Positions 8,693 through 16,983 of a stretch of DNA of 64,000 nucleotides are shown here, one piece after another; position 1 is the first letter of the stretch; every line of letters starts with the position of its first letter. The stretch comes from Neobacillus ginsengisoli (lineage in GTDB: Bacteria; Bacillota; Bacilli; Bacillales_B; DSM-18226), in assembly GCF_030813055.1 (NCBI RefSeq), contig NZ_JAUSTW010000001.1, positions 558,001 to 622,000 of the forward strand. The letters are read 5' to 3'. The notes under the pieces were generated by a model that did no database searches, was not told the origin of the DNA, and saw only the letters and a list, made by a program, of their open reading frames with translations. Made by a program: the position numbers and the translations under genes.

Positions 8693-8716
8693 TTTTTACA
8701 AGGAGGTGAATATATA

Positions 8717-9037
8717 ATGTCTTGGTTTTTTCTTCTTATCGCAGGTTTTGCTGAGATTGGTAGTGTCATAAGCCTTAAGTATGCTAATGGATTTAAAAAA
8801 TTGAAACCCTCAATAGCCTGTCTTCTTTTTGGTAGTTTCAGCTTTTATTTTCTTTCTCTTTCAATAAATGTTCTTCCTATCGGGCCTGCTTACGCGATAT
8901 GGACAGGCATTGGTTCAGTAGGAAGTGTTTTAGTAGGAATGATTTTCTTTAATGAATCAAAAGATACAAAACGAATATTTCTAATCATTTGCATTCTAAT
9001 AGGAACTGTTGGTATTAAAGTAACATCTGGACTTTAA
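8717..9037 (+). CDS. SMR-family transporter subunit, YkkD-like
   Basis: 106 residues, four membrane segments and conserved Glu13 (FAEIGSVISLK). Compared with its partner it has GSVISLK instead of VWVIGLK, the same kind of divergence seen between YkkD and YkkC, and supports an obligate two-gene heterodimer with fixed opposite topology. AAGGAGGTGAATATATA before the ATG is a near-perfect ribosome binding site. Confidence 0.88.
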   Translation: MSWFFLLIAGFAEIGSVISLKYANGFKKLKPSIACLLFGSFSFYFLSLSINVLPIGPAYAIWTGIGSVGSVLVGMIFFNESKDTKRIFLIICILIGTVGIKVTSGL

Positions 9038-9711
9038 GATCTAGGACAAGTGTACATAAGTTTCTGACTTTTTAAATAGAAGTCGAATTAAAGTATGAAA
9101 CAGCAAACTGGAACTTGGTTAAACCCATCTAACCGTAGGCGGGGGCCTAGGTGGTATTAAACTGAGGGAGTTCAATAAGTTTACTTTTTAGATCTAGTTA
9201 ACAACTCTTACTAAGGATGAATTAAAATCATTTGTACCAAAAAAAGAGTAAACCTATTGGTCTGTTCTTCTTCAGTAAATTTATAGATTTAAACGGAAGT
9301 AATTAATTTTTGTTTCATTGCTTTTCTCTTAGTAAAATAACGAGCAGTACCATTACAGCGAGCACCACAACTAAGAAACCACCTGTAAATACCAACATTT
9401 TTTTTAAAAGGAAGAAAAGGTGAAGTGCATAGGGGAGCCCGAATCCCTGACCTATACTGAAAGACTTCTCCGTAGACTCCTTTGACAATCCGCAGGACAA
9501 GATGTTGGATTATTTATCACAACTACATTTTTCACAGCTTTCATATCAATAATTATTGATTTAAATCATCAAATAACAACTTCTTCCTTACTCTTATCCC
9601 ATTAGAAGTCCTTGATATAGTATTCATTAAATTAAGATACCTCAATCTGCAGTAAATATTGATAGCTAAATGATTTTTAACACTTAAGTAAGTTAGGTTA
9701 ATGCAGAGTGA
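9038..9711. other. Gene-poor stretch
   Basis: About 670 bases without a convincing gene. Short hydrophobic frames occur on both strands (for example minus strand 9315-9400 and plus strand about 9500-9600) but lack ribosome binding sites and are interrupted, so at most they are decayed membrane-protein genes. No repeat or clear terminator was found. Confidence 0.5.
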
Positions 9712-10293
9712 TTAATTTTTGCTTTTGTCCATCCATTTATTCCATTCCCAATATAATTCTGGATCCATTTCCTTCAGCTGATTCAGGAACGTGTCCAATA
9801 AGTTTAATTTGGTGAGAGAACGAAAGAAAAGAAAGGGCCACGGATGTTGTTTTTCCAATGAATTCACATGGTCTACAACTTTGATCTCCCCATCATCGGT
9901 TACGATCAAATGGCGAATACTGGCATCGATACGGGTAAAACCGATTCTTTTCATTTCCTTGAATATAAATATTAGTTGTTTGGCGATTGGTTCAGGTATG
10001 CTGTGTAGTGACTCAAGATAATCCTTCAAAGGTTGTCCCTTGATGAATTCCATTACAATATAGTTCTCCCCCACTTCAAAAACCTTGGGAACAATAGAGG
10101 AATCCTTTCCTGCGTTTAGTGCCTCGATCTCTCTCAGACAGTGTCTTTCTCGAGCATACATCTTTAAACATCGGTCTTCGGAAAGCCTGAAAACAGCTCC
10201 CTGCACTCCTTGGCCGATCAATTCGTAGTGGGTCGGATTATTTATTTTCAGCCCTTTTTGTTTTTCTATCGTAATTTTGTGAAAATCGTCCAC
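9712..10293 (-). CDS. yrzF: YrzF-like serine/threonine protein-kinase-like protein
   Basis: 193 residues from the GTG at 10293, chosen because AAGGAG lies eight bases before it; an ATG at 10365 in the same frame has no such site. Kinase-fold elements are visible: a glycine loop (GQGVQGAVFRL), a Lys in CLKMY, hinge YIVMEF, and the catalytic-loop region TRIDASIRHLIV with VVDHVN at the DFG position. The HRD and DFG motifs are degenerate, as in B. subtilis YrzF, so activity is uncertain. The gene stands alone on the minus strand. Confidence 0.75.
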   Translation of the reverse strand: MDDFHKITIEKQKGLKINNPTHYELIGQGVQGAVFRLSEDRCLKMYARERHCLREIEALNAGKDSSIVPKVFEVGENYIVMEFIKGQPLKDYLESLHSIPEPIAKQLIFIFKEMKRIGFTRIDASIRHLIVTDDGEIKVVDHVNSLEKQHPWPFLFFRSLTKLNLLDTFLNQLKEMDPELYWEWNKWMDKSKN

Positions 10294-10460
10294 TTTTTTC
10301 ACTCCTTTTTTACTAGAATATTGTACGAGATATTCTACGTCACGGCATTTGCCTTTTGGTCTCAATCAAATCTTTAGAATTAGTGAGCGGACATTAAACT
10401 TAAAGAACAACGGAAAAAAAATATCAAGGATCGAAATTATTAAATTACAATTATTGCGTG

Positions 10461-10508
10461 AAAAAAGTACTCCTCCTCAATGTATTTTGAGGAAAGGGTA
10501 CTTTTTTC
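10461..10508. terminator. Bidirectional terminator-like hairpin with no adjacent gene
   Basis: AAAAAAGTAC at 10461-10470 pairs with GTACTTTTTT ending at 10507, and CCTCAA pairs with TTGAGG inside, giving a long stem with A and T tracts on both sides. No intact gene ends here on either strand, so it may be the relic of a lost one. Confidence 0.65.
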
Positions 10509-11153
10509 GGTCGAATCATTAGAGAAGCAATCTTAGGTAGGTGTTAACGGTGGTTCCAAATCAACAGTCTATGAATTTCAGACCTAATATTGCGATTTAA
10601 TGGAAAAATGCTTTTTTGAAAGCAAAATAAGATTGGCTGCTGACGAAAATCAAGTCTATTAGTCGAAGAGGGCATCCTTAATGTTAGGGGGGCTCCCTTT
10701 CTATGGTACAAAAATACTATAAAAATCAGTGAATTACACTTAACTTATTTTATACGTCATTCTCATTGAAAAAAGATTGCAGCAATAACAAGGACTTTTT
10801 CTCTACTCTATACAAAGCCAGATTATGTAAGTTCAATGTTATAAGATGGTATAATGCCTGATTGGCCTCACCTCAATTGAACAAGCTGAATAAGATAATG
10901 CAGAAAGTATCTTAGCTGGATTCAAAATACGTATATGTTTGGCTACTTTCTCAAATCACCTTAAATGTCCCATAGGATCCCGCAGGTAGGGATATACCTG
11001 CTCGAGTAAGTTTTCTGGTGGATAACCTTGATCTTCCTAAGTATTCATACCTTAATGTAAATGTTAAGGTAATTCATTAACTGATATAAGTCATAAAAAA
11101 AGCCTGCTAGGAATCCAATCATAAAAATTGCTGCTGCTCATAACTGAAAATAT

Positions 11154-11180
11154 AGTGAAACAATTTTTTATTGTTTCACT
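11154..11180. repeat. Perfect 11-bp hairpin upstream of the HAD gene
   Basis: AGTGAAACAAT at 11154-11164 and ATTGTTTCACT at 11170-11180 form a perfect stem around TTTTT. There is no T-run after it. It lies about 100 bases before the HAD gene and could be an operator or a structured leader. Confidence 0.6.
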
Positions 11181-11276
11181 TCGAAGAAATAATAAAAATT
11201 GATCTAAACCCTAATGTAAGTGTTTTATATGAAAAAATAAATATTTGTGTAAAAGAAATAGGAGGAATATCTATCA

Positions 11277-13175
11277 ATGAATTACCCCTTAAATTCAACG
11301 GAGTTGCCAAAGTTGCCATATTTGGATGGATCGGAGTCGAAAGTATTAAACCGACCTACAGTAGTTGATTTTGCTAGGAATATGTTAGAATACGATGTCA
11401 TTTCGTTTGATGTTTTTGACACTTTGATATTAAGGCCGTTTGCCCAACCTCATCATCTATTCATGATATTAGGAGAAAAACTTAACTGTGTAAATTTTAT
11501 GTCTATACGAATGGAAGCGGAATTGGAAGCGCGTAATCAAGCAGAAGTAAAGAAAGGGAATAGGGAAGTAAATATATATGATATATATGAACTTGTTGAG
11601 TTAAAAACAGGAATTGATAAACAATATGGAGTGCAGTTAGAGTTTCAAACAGAATTAGAGTTTTGTTTTGCTAATCCATATATGAAAGATGTTTTTGAAA
11701 TACTTAAGTCGAAAAATAAGAAAATAATCGCTATTTCAGATATGTATTTAACAAAGTCAATGATTGTGCAATTGTTGGAAAACTCAGGTTTTAGTGAATT
11801 TTTTGACGTTTTTGTTTCAAGTGAGAACAATTGTAGTAAACGAGATAAACAATTATTCAAAATAGCTCTACAAAAAATAGGCAAGGATATAAGGATGCTA
11901 CACGTCGGGGGAAATTATGATTCAGATATAATAAGTGCTCAAAAATTGGGAATAGCGACAAGATATTACAATAATGTTCATGAGACAGGAAATCATTACC
12001 GCGCTGACGGTTTGTCCGAACTAATTGGTTCCACATATAGTGGGATCATTAATACTCATTTGCATAATGGTAAAAAGCAATATACACCTCATTATGAATA
12101 TGGTTTTATTTATGGTGGTTTGTATATATTGGGCTACTGCAAATGGATTTATGATTATGCAAAACAGAATAATATAGATAAAGTTTTGTTTCTCTCAAGA
12201 GATGGGGATATTTATCGCAAAGTATTTAATCTTCTGTTCACTGATATGAATAATGAATATGTTTACTGGTCTCGAATTGCCAATATGAAATATACAATAG
12301 AAAAAAATCGTTATGATTTTTTGCAACGAATGGTGAAACACAAAGCAAAAGGTGTATTGGGAATTACAATAAAGGGGCTATTAGAATCTTTAGAATTAGG
12401 TGAATTGATTGATTTGTTAACTCAATATGAACTAAAAGAAGACGATTTGATTCATAAAGGAAATGTAAAATTAATTCAAACATTTTTTGTGAAAAATTGG
12501 GAAACTGTTGTAAAAAAACTATCTGAAGATATTGCCATTGTTAAAGAATATTTTACAAATATAGTTCAAGGAAGTAAAAAAGTTGCTGTAGTTGATGTTG
12601 GTTGGGTTGGGTCTGGAGGGTCAGGGATAAAATATTTGATTGAACAAAAATGGAAATTGAATTGTGAAGTTCACAATTTAGTAGCTGGTTGTAGACATAC
12701 GAACCACACAGGTAATCTTAGCCAGATTATGAAAAAAGATATAGGAGTTTATATTTTTTCTAGAATGTATAACAGAAATTTATACGATACGCACTCAAGT
12801 ACTAAACATAATAATATATTTTTTGAGTTATTTACTCAGGCTTGCAATCCTTCATTCTCTGGCTTTAAGAAAACTGAAGAAGGGTTTAAATTAATATTTG
12901 ATGTACCAGAAGTTGAAAACTATAAAATTTATGAGCAAATTCATAATGGTATTTTTGATTTTGTCAAGTTATATAAGGAGAGGTTTTCAAATTATGAGTA
13001 TCTATTTAATATAGCAGGTTACGATGCGTACCTACCATTTAGAATGATCATAAGAGATCTTCGATTTATAAGGAAATATTTTGGTGATTTGAGTTTTTCC
13101 AGAGGAGTGATTGCAGATACAGAAAATCAATCTTTTGAAACATTGAATGAAATAATGGATAAGGCTGGACTATAA
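11277..13175 (+). CDS. HAD-superfamily protein of the COG5610 type (surface polysaccharide context)
   Basis: 632 residues. The N-terminal 230 residues carry HAD motif I DVFDT (D45, D48), motif II AISDMYLT, a Lys in SKRDKQLF and motif IV VGGNYDSDI. A long C-terminal region of unknown fold follows, with KVLFLSRDGDIYRK and VVDVGWVGSGGSG, as in COG5610 proteins linked to O-antigen, capsule or teichoic-acid gene sets. AGGAGG lies 11 bases before the ATG. Codon use is much more AT-rich than in the conserved genes to the right, suggesting transfer. It forms an operon with the glycosyltransferase-like gene 56 bases downstream. The reaction is unknown. Confidence 0.72.
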   Translation: MNYPLNSTELPKLPYLDGSESKVLNRPTVVDFARNMLEYDVISFDVFDTLILRPFAQPHHLFMILGEKLNCVNFMSIRMEAELEARNQAEVKKGNREVNIYDIYELVELKTGIDKQYGVQLEFQTELEFCFANPYMKDVFEILKSKNKKIIAISDMYLTKSMIVQLLENSGFSEFFDVFVSSENNCSKRDKQLFKIALQKIGKDIRMLHVGGNYDSDIISAQKLGIATRYYNNVHETGNHYRADGLSELIGSTYSGIINTHLHNGKKQYTPHYEYGFIYGGLYILGYCKWIYDYAKQNNIDKVLFLSRDGDIYRKVFNLLFTDMNNEYVYWSRIANMKYTIEKNRYDFLQRMVKHKAKGVLGITIKGLLESLELGELIDLLTQYELKEDDLIHKGNVKLIQTFFVKNWETVVKKLSEDIAIVKEYFTNIVQGSKKVAVVDVGWVGSGGSGIKYLIEQKWKLNCEVHNLVAGCRHTNHTGNLSQIMKKDIGVYIFSRMYNRNLYDTHSSTKHNNIFFELFTQACNPSFSGFKKTEEGFKLIFDVPEVENYKIYEQIHNGIFDFVKLYKERFSNYEYLFNIAGYDAYLPFRMIIRDLRFIRKYFGDLSFSRGVIADTENQSFETLNEIMDKAGL

Positions 13176-13231
13176 AACGACAAAATTAGTAGATGTATGC
13201 TTATTTACAATTTAGATTGGGAGTGAACATT

Positions 13232-14773
13232 ATGATTTTGTACCATGTAGTTACAACTTATCAATTGTTACACTGTATAATTTATAAAGAGCTTTTTCAT
13301 AAAGAACAGGTTTGTTACATCCTATTGTCAGATTTTACCAATGAAAATTATCCACAGATTAAGCAAACGGAAGGTCATTTTTTTGATAAAATCTTTGTTT
13401 TTAATCCCAATGAATTCTTTAACGATACTGAAAATAATATTATATATAACACTAATAAAGCAGTTGGAAAATATCTCAATGAAAATAATATTAATCTCCA
13501 AGAATTTTCTGAAATAATTGTAGGGAGCTCAAAAAGTTATTTTGGAATTTATTTGGTGGAAAATAGGATTAATTTCACTTTCATGGAAGAAGTCAGCGGA
13601 TTAATTAGGAGGCCTGAAATTGTAGAAGGAATTGATGCGAATTTCGAAGGATACAATGATACTAACCTTAAACATTTTGATCTGATTGAAAGTATAGGGA
13701 AATTGGATAGTAGTTTTATTGATAAAGTTCTTGTTTTTTTGGGTATCGATCAAAAGATTAAAATTGATGAAAATTCAACAATCTTATTAACACAACATTT
13801 TTCTAATTTAAGAATTATGTCTTTCGAAGAACACAAAAAAATATATCAACTAGTTGTTGATTATTTCGTTCCGGAAACCAGGTTGGTGATAAAACCTCAT
13901 CCTGATGACCTCATGTTTTATGATGTATTATTTCCACAGGCAACTGTGATAAAAAAGAAATTTCCATCTGAGTTACTTCCTTTTGTTTTTACCGAAAAAC
14001 CACAAACAATAATGACTATAACGTCCACAAGCATAAATAACTTAATGGGTCATTTCGAAAATTGTATAAAGTTTTCAACTGATTTTGAAAGGTATTTTAA
14101 TATTACACATAAATACTATTGTGCAGTGAAAATAATTAGTGAGTTCATTGAAGATTACGAAATTTATGAAATGAACTCTGATAAACTACTTCTGGAAAAT
14201 TTATTAAACATTTCAGGAAATCAATTTGGCAGAAGTATTAATAATGTTAATAATTTAAGTCAAATTCCTTATAAAAGTATTATTATTATTGATGATTTTA
14301 ACCGTGATATCTTGCCTGAACCAAAAGAGATATGTAGCTTTTTAAAATCAGTGGATAGAGAGTCTATTGTAATCTTTATAAATAGTTATAAGGAATATCT
14401 GTTCTATGATAACCCTAACAAAGAAATATTTGAGAGTATAGTGCCAGTTGAAATTCTTCATCATAGCACAGTTGATGAAACTGACCAATACTCAAAAACA
14501 TTTTTTGTTTATTCAAAAAGGAAGGATATAAGAAATATGATTAATCAACAAAAATTTGAAAAAACGCTGAAAAATTCAAATGAAGTTATAAAAGTGGAGG
14601 CTATGTCAGAAGAACAGATAAGAATTAAAATATTAGAAGGAATATTAGAGGCAACAGAAAAGAGATTGGAGCATTATATTAAGATGGAATCGGAACTGAG
14701 AGAAAAGTTGAATTTGAAGATGACAAAAATGAATGAAAGGGGAGAGAAATATTTAACAAAAGAATTCGATTAA
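13232..14773 (+). CDS. Sialyltransferase-like (GT38/GT52-type) glycosyltransferase
   Basis: 513 residues from the ATG at 13232, preferred over an ATG at 13193 because GGGAGTG lies eight bases before it. It carries, in order, the three short motifs that bacterial sialyl- and polysialyltransferases share: an acidic pair plus Gly (EEVSG, 119-123), HP within KPHPDD (H223-P224), and an S/T motif (TSTS, 264-267). The C-terminal 50 residues are charged and probably coiled coil. No signal peptide, so it acts at the cytoplasmic face. No CMP-sialate synthetase is nearby, so the donor could be another sugar nucleotide. Very AT-rich, like its partner upstream. Confidence 0.6.
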   Translation: MILYHVVTTYQLLHCIIYKELFHKEQVCYILLSDFTNENYPQIKQTEGHFFDKIFVFNPNEFFNDTENNIIYNTNKAVGKYLNENNINLQEFSEIIVGSSKSYFGIYLVENRINFTFMEEVSGLIRRPEIVEGIDANFEGYNDTNLKHFDLIESIGKLDSSFIDKVLVFLGIDQKIKIDENSTILLTQHFSNLRIMSFEEHKKIYQLVVDYFVPETRLVIKPHPDDLMFYDVLFPQATVIKKKFPSELLPFVFTEKPQTIMTITSTSINNLMGHFENCIKFSTDFERYFNITHKYYCAVKIISEFIEDYEIYEMNSDKLLLENLLNISGNQFGRSINNVNNLSQIPYKSIIIIDDFNRDILPEPKEICSFLKSVDRESIVIFINSYKEYLFYDNPNKEIFESIVPVEILHHSTVDETDQYSKTFFVYSKRKDIRNMINQQKFEKTLKNSNEVIKVEAMSEEQIRIKILEGILEATEKRLEHYIKMESELREKLNLKMTKMNERGEKYLTKEFD

Positions 14774-15086
14774 ACTTCTCTCTTCCTCTGAAAACTTCAA
14801 AAAAATCCTTGCCCTTCATTAGCTCTATTTTGACTAAACGAAAGATTCCCCCTATTTAAAAAGAAAAATCCCCACTTACTGAAAAACTTTGGTTATCACC
14901 GAAAATATAAGCTTATGTTCAATAAGAAAAAAGGTGGAATGTATCCATCTTTTTTCAATTACGTTTTGAAAACATGTTGAAAGATATCTATGCTTTGTGC
15001 AGAGTAACAGCGTCAACTCATTTTCGTTGTCAGTAATAGGACAACTTTTCTTGTTCATATTCTGACAGTGGGGAGAGTGGGGCAAC
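14774..15086. other. Spacer beside the interrupted cotJC, no gene seen
   Basis: Apart from the hairpin at 14927-14955 no feature is recognisable. The missing 3' half of cotJC is not present here in any frame. Confidence 0.5.
14927..14955. terminator. Bidirectional intrinsic terminator
   Basis: AAAAAAGGTGGA at 14927-14938 pairs with TCCATCTTTTTT at 14944-14955 (one G-T), with a five-base loop. It can end transcripts of the glycosyltransferase gene from the left and the cotJ operon from the right. Confidence 0.7.
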
Positions 15087-15236
15087 GTGAGAAAAACAAG
15101 AGAGGAAATTCTGAAGGGGAGAAAGCTCACTAGGGAGACAAGAGTTGAGGGAGTTGGAGTGGTTCGAGTTTATGGGGAGCTTGACTTAGAGGGACTGATC
15201 AAGCGCTTATTGAAAAGTAAATCAATTGTGGGATAA
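15087..15236 (+). CDS. Small 49-residue protein, unrecognised, next to the cotJC break
   Basis: GTG start at 15087 with GGGGAG about 11 bases upstream and stop TAA at 15234. The product is short, basic and well ordered in composition: it starts RKTREEILKGRK, has a VEGVGVVRVYGELDLEGL core and ends LLKSKSIVG, suggesting a helix-strand-helix mini-domain. Its GC content is higher than in the neighbouring AT-rich DNA. It lies in the foreign DNA joined to cotJC and overlaps the read-through tail of that gene on the other strand. I do not recognise the family; a small protein of a mobile element is likely. Confidence 0.45.
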   Translation: MRKTREEILKGRKLTRETRVEGVGVVRVYGELDLEGLIKRLLKSKSIVG

Positions 15237-15548
15237 CACGGAGGGAGAGAGTTTCAATTCACTTGGAACAGACCTTCTTTTCTTTTTGCACATGTGTTGC
15301 AAAATATAAATAGTTTGTTTATAAACCATCGTTGCAATCATCTCGAGGTGGGCGAACTCTTCTGTCCCAATATCCGTTAGTAAACCTATTACTTTATCAG
15401 GGATCGTGTATCTTTGATTTAAATATCGTAAGGCAGCAGCAAGCTCTCCATCTGCTCCTCCATATTGTTCGATTAAATATTTGGCCAATGTTGGATTACA
15501 CATACTGACTCGAACAGGATATTGAAGTTTTTTTTCATAAACCCACAT
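15222..15548 (-). pseudogene. cotJC: cotJC, truncated after codon 77 (spore coat manganese-catalase-like protein)
   Basis: The first 77 residues match CotJC nearly word for word (MWVYEKKLQYPV, then TDIGTEEFAHLEMIATMVYK). After that the frame enters unrelated sequence and stops at residue 108, whereas CotJC is about 189 residues. Half of the manganese-catalase-like domain, with the later metal ligands, is missing. The break is at about 15317. DNA to its left contains a foreign small ORF, so this is an insertion or rearrangement rather than a point mutation. The upstream cotJB and cotJA are intact. The start is the ATG at 15548, preceded by GGAGGG. Confidence 0.85.
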
Positions 15549-15567
15549 TCACATCTTCCCTCCCTTT

Positions 15568-15828
15568 TTAAACCTGCCATGGCCATGGGGTGTCAGACCA
15601 GTTCCATGGATAACCGGAATAACTTTTTCCATATTGCAATAACGGACCAAATTGGCTTTCAAATACTTTTTTCAACTGTTTTCGTTCTTTGGCATAATGG
15701 TTAAATTGATTGATGGCTTCGACGTCATCAGGATGGGTATCTAAGTAAAGAGTAAGTTCGACTAAAACAAAATCAACAGCCTGAAGCTGTTCCATCATTT
15801 GGTAATATTCTTGAGAGACCTGTTTCAT
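15568..15828 (-). CDS. cotJB: Spore coat protein CotJB
   Basis: 86 residues from MKQVSQEYYQMM, the usual CotJB length; an upstream in-frame ATG at 15903 would add 25 residues overlapping cotJA and is not preferred. Features are the acidic helix ELTLYLDTHPDD, then an aromatic C-terminus rich in Trp and Pro. Part of the mother-cell SigE cotJ operon, whose products are inner-coat components. The start lies at the end of cotJA (four-base overlap, ATGA), implying translational coupling. Confidence 0.9.
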   Translation of the reverse strand: MKQVSQEYYQMMEQLQAVDFVLVELTLYLDTHPDDVEAINQFNHYAKERKQLKKVFESQFGPLLQYGKSYSGYPWNWSDTPWPWQV

Positions 15829-16055
15829 GTTGGCAGCCCCCCATTGGCTTTTTCTTGTGCATTGTAGTATGGATCGTAAAAGTCTTTCCATAATGTGCCG
15901 CATCTTAGAGCTTCAAGCGGCGAAAATTGAGGAAGATTTGGCGGTTGAAATCCGATATATAAATGAGGCGGAGTAGAAAAAGATTTTTCTGAAATTGGCT
16001 TGCAGGGGTCAAATGGACTCGCATAAGGATGATAGGTTTTATGATGTGTATACAT
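15825..16055 (-). CDS. cotJA: Spore coat protein CotJA
   Basis: 76 residues from the ATG at 16055, chosen because AGGGAGGG lies six bases before it; an ATG at 16112 lacks a site. The KTYHPY, SPFDPC and QFSPLEALR segments followed by GTLWKD are characteristic of CotJA, an assembly factor that brings CotJC into the inner coat. First gene of the operon. With cotJC broken, its partner may be lost unless the gene is restored elsewhere or by excision. Confidence 0.92.
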   Translation of the reverse strand: MYTHHKTYHPYASPFDPCKPISEKSFSTPPHLYIGFQPPNLPQFSPLEALRCGTLWKDFYDPYYNAQEKANGGLPT

Positions 16056-16085
16056 TGTAGCCCTCCCTAAACTCAACATCATTAA

Positions 16086-16112
16086 ATAATATGGGAGTTT
16101 TTCTTTATTCAT
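16086..16112 (-). promoter_or_regulatory. Possible SigE promoter of cotJ
   Basis: Read on the minus strand, ATGAATA (16112-16106) and CATATTAT (16093-16086) resemble the SigE -35 and -10 elements, separated by 12 bases, somewhat short. The position 30 bases before the cotJA ribosome binding site fits. Assignment rests on known SigE control of cotJ. Confidence 0.35.
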
Positions 16113-16200
16113 GACACAAATCTTAAATAAGAAAGAGGGTATTTGGCAGTTTTGTTGAAGTATAATAGGGAGGAAGGATTATTACTATGGGGTGATTGTT

Positions 16201-16836
16201 TTGTTCGTTAAAAATATTATGATACCTAGGCATGAATGCTTTACCGCTCAACATGATGAAACCTTGAAAGCTGCTTTGGAAAAGTTAGAAACTCATCAAA
16301 TTGATGGCTTGCCAGTGTTGCAAGGAGAGCAGTATTTAGGGGTTGTAACAAGGTATAACATTTATGCTAACTATTTCCTTTCAAATAAGCAAAAAGATGA
16401 CTATTTAAATTCTACATTTGTTAAAGATATTGCTACACATCAGGATAAGTTTTTAGAAGGGGGAGAACTTTTTGAAAAAACACTGCTTGATTTAAAGGAT
16501 TTCCCTTTATTGGCTGTGGTTGATTCCAGCCGCAATTTTCATGGTGTTGTTACACGATCAGACGTTCTTAGTTCCTTCCAAAGTGCATTTGGCGTTAATC
16601 GCCCGGGTGTTAGAATCGCTTTTACATCTGTTGAGACAGAAGGCCGGATTGCAAGGCTTTCCGAAATTGCCCATCATTTCCACGAGCATATTATTTCGCT
16701 TGTAACCTTTGATGAAACAGATAAACTAGTTCGAAGAATTGTTATGAAAATAGAAAAAAAGGACAATATAGACCGTTTTACAAAAAAACTTGAAGAACAT
16801 GGTTTCCGGATTTTAAGTATACAAGAAGACGAATAA
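16201..16836 (+). CDS. CBS-domain protein (AcuB-like architecture)
   Basis: 211 residues from the TTG at 16201, chosen for the GGGGTG seven bases upstream; a GTG at 16192 is the alternative. Two CBS repeats (about 5-60 and 70-130, each ending in a GVVTR segment) precede an ACT-like C-terminal domain (about 140-210). The plan resembles AcuB of B. subtilis, but the acu operon is not beside it, so I do not use that name. CBS pairs bind adenosyl ligands and regulate partner proteins. Its own terminator follows at 16861. Confidence 0.75.
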   Translation: MFVKNIMIPRHECFTAQHDETLKAALEKLETHQIDGLPVLQGEQYLGVVTRYNIYANYFLSNKQKDDYLNSTFVKDIATHQDKFLEGGELFEKTLLDLKDFPLLAVVDSSRNFHGVVTRSDVLSSFQSAFGVNRPGVRIAFTSVETEGRIARLSEIAHHFHEHIISLVTFDETDKLVRRIVMKIEKKDNIDRFTKKLEEHGFRILSIQEDE

Positions 16837-16860
16837 GAATTATTTAGGGAAAGAATTAAG

Positions 16861-16892
16861 ATCCTTCTCATACTTTGTATGAGAGGGATTTT
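16861..16892 (+). terminator. Intrinsic terminator after the CBS gene
   Basis: ATCCTTCTCATAC (16861-16873) and GTATGAGAGGGAT (16877-16889) form a 13-bp stem with one G-T and a TTT loop, followed by TTTT. Confidence 0.8.
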
Positions 16893-16983
16893 TATGTTGG
16901 CTGCCTTTTTAGTTTCAGTATTCTTTGTGGTATGATTTCCGTATCTCATAAAGAAACAATCCGTAAAAAAGGGGAACGAGAAA

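Larger units (their letters stand above)
10294..11276. other. Long non-coding stretch between yrzF and the HAD gene
   Basis: Almost 1 kb with stops in all frames. It contains a bidirectional terminator-like hairpin (10461-10508), a dyad at 11049-11070 (ACCTTAA with TTAAGGT), a perfect hairpin at 11154-11180 and, just before the next gene, about 100 bases (11171-11276) with coding-like composition but no start site. The DNA looks like eroded former genes. Confidence 0.5.

Noticed and set aside
9315..9500. Minus-strand 61-codon frame with a hydrophobic C-terminus
   Set aside because: Begins at TTG without ribosome binding site; composition before the hydrophobic part is not protein-like.
10510..11040. 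Insertion-sequence remnant between yrzF and the HAD gene
   Set aside because: No transposase motif or terminal inverted repeat pair could be identified.
11171..11368. 65-codon frame overlapping the start of the HAD gene
   Set aside because: Overlaps a well-supported gene with a better ribosome binding site; its own TTG start lies in a hairpin arm.
14876..15130. Minus-strand frame left of cotJC
   Set aside because: No start site and no resemblance to the missing CotJC half.
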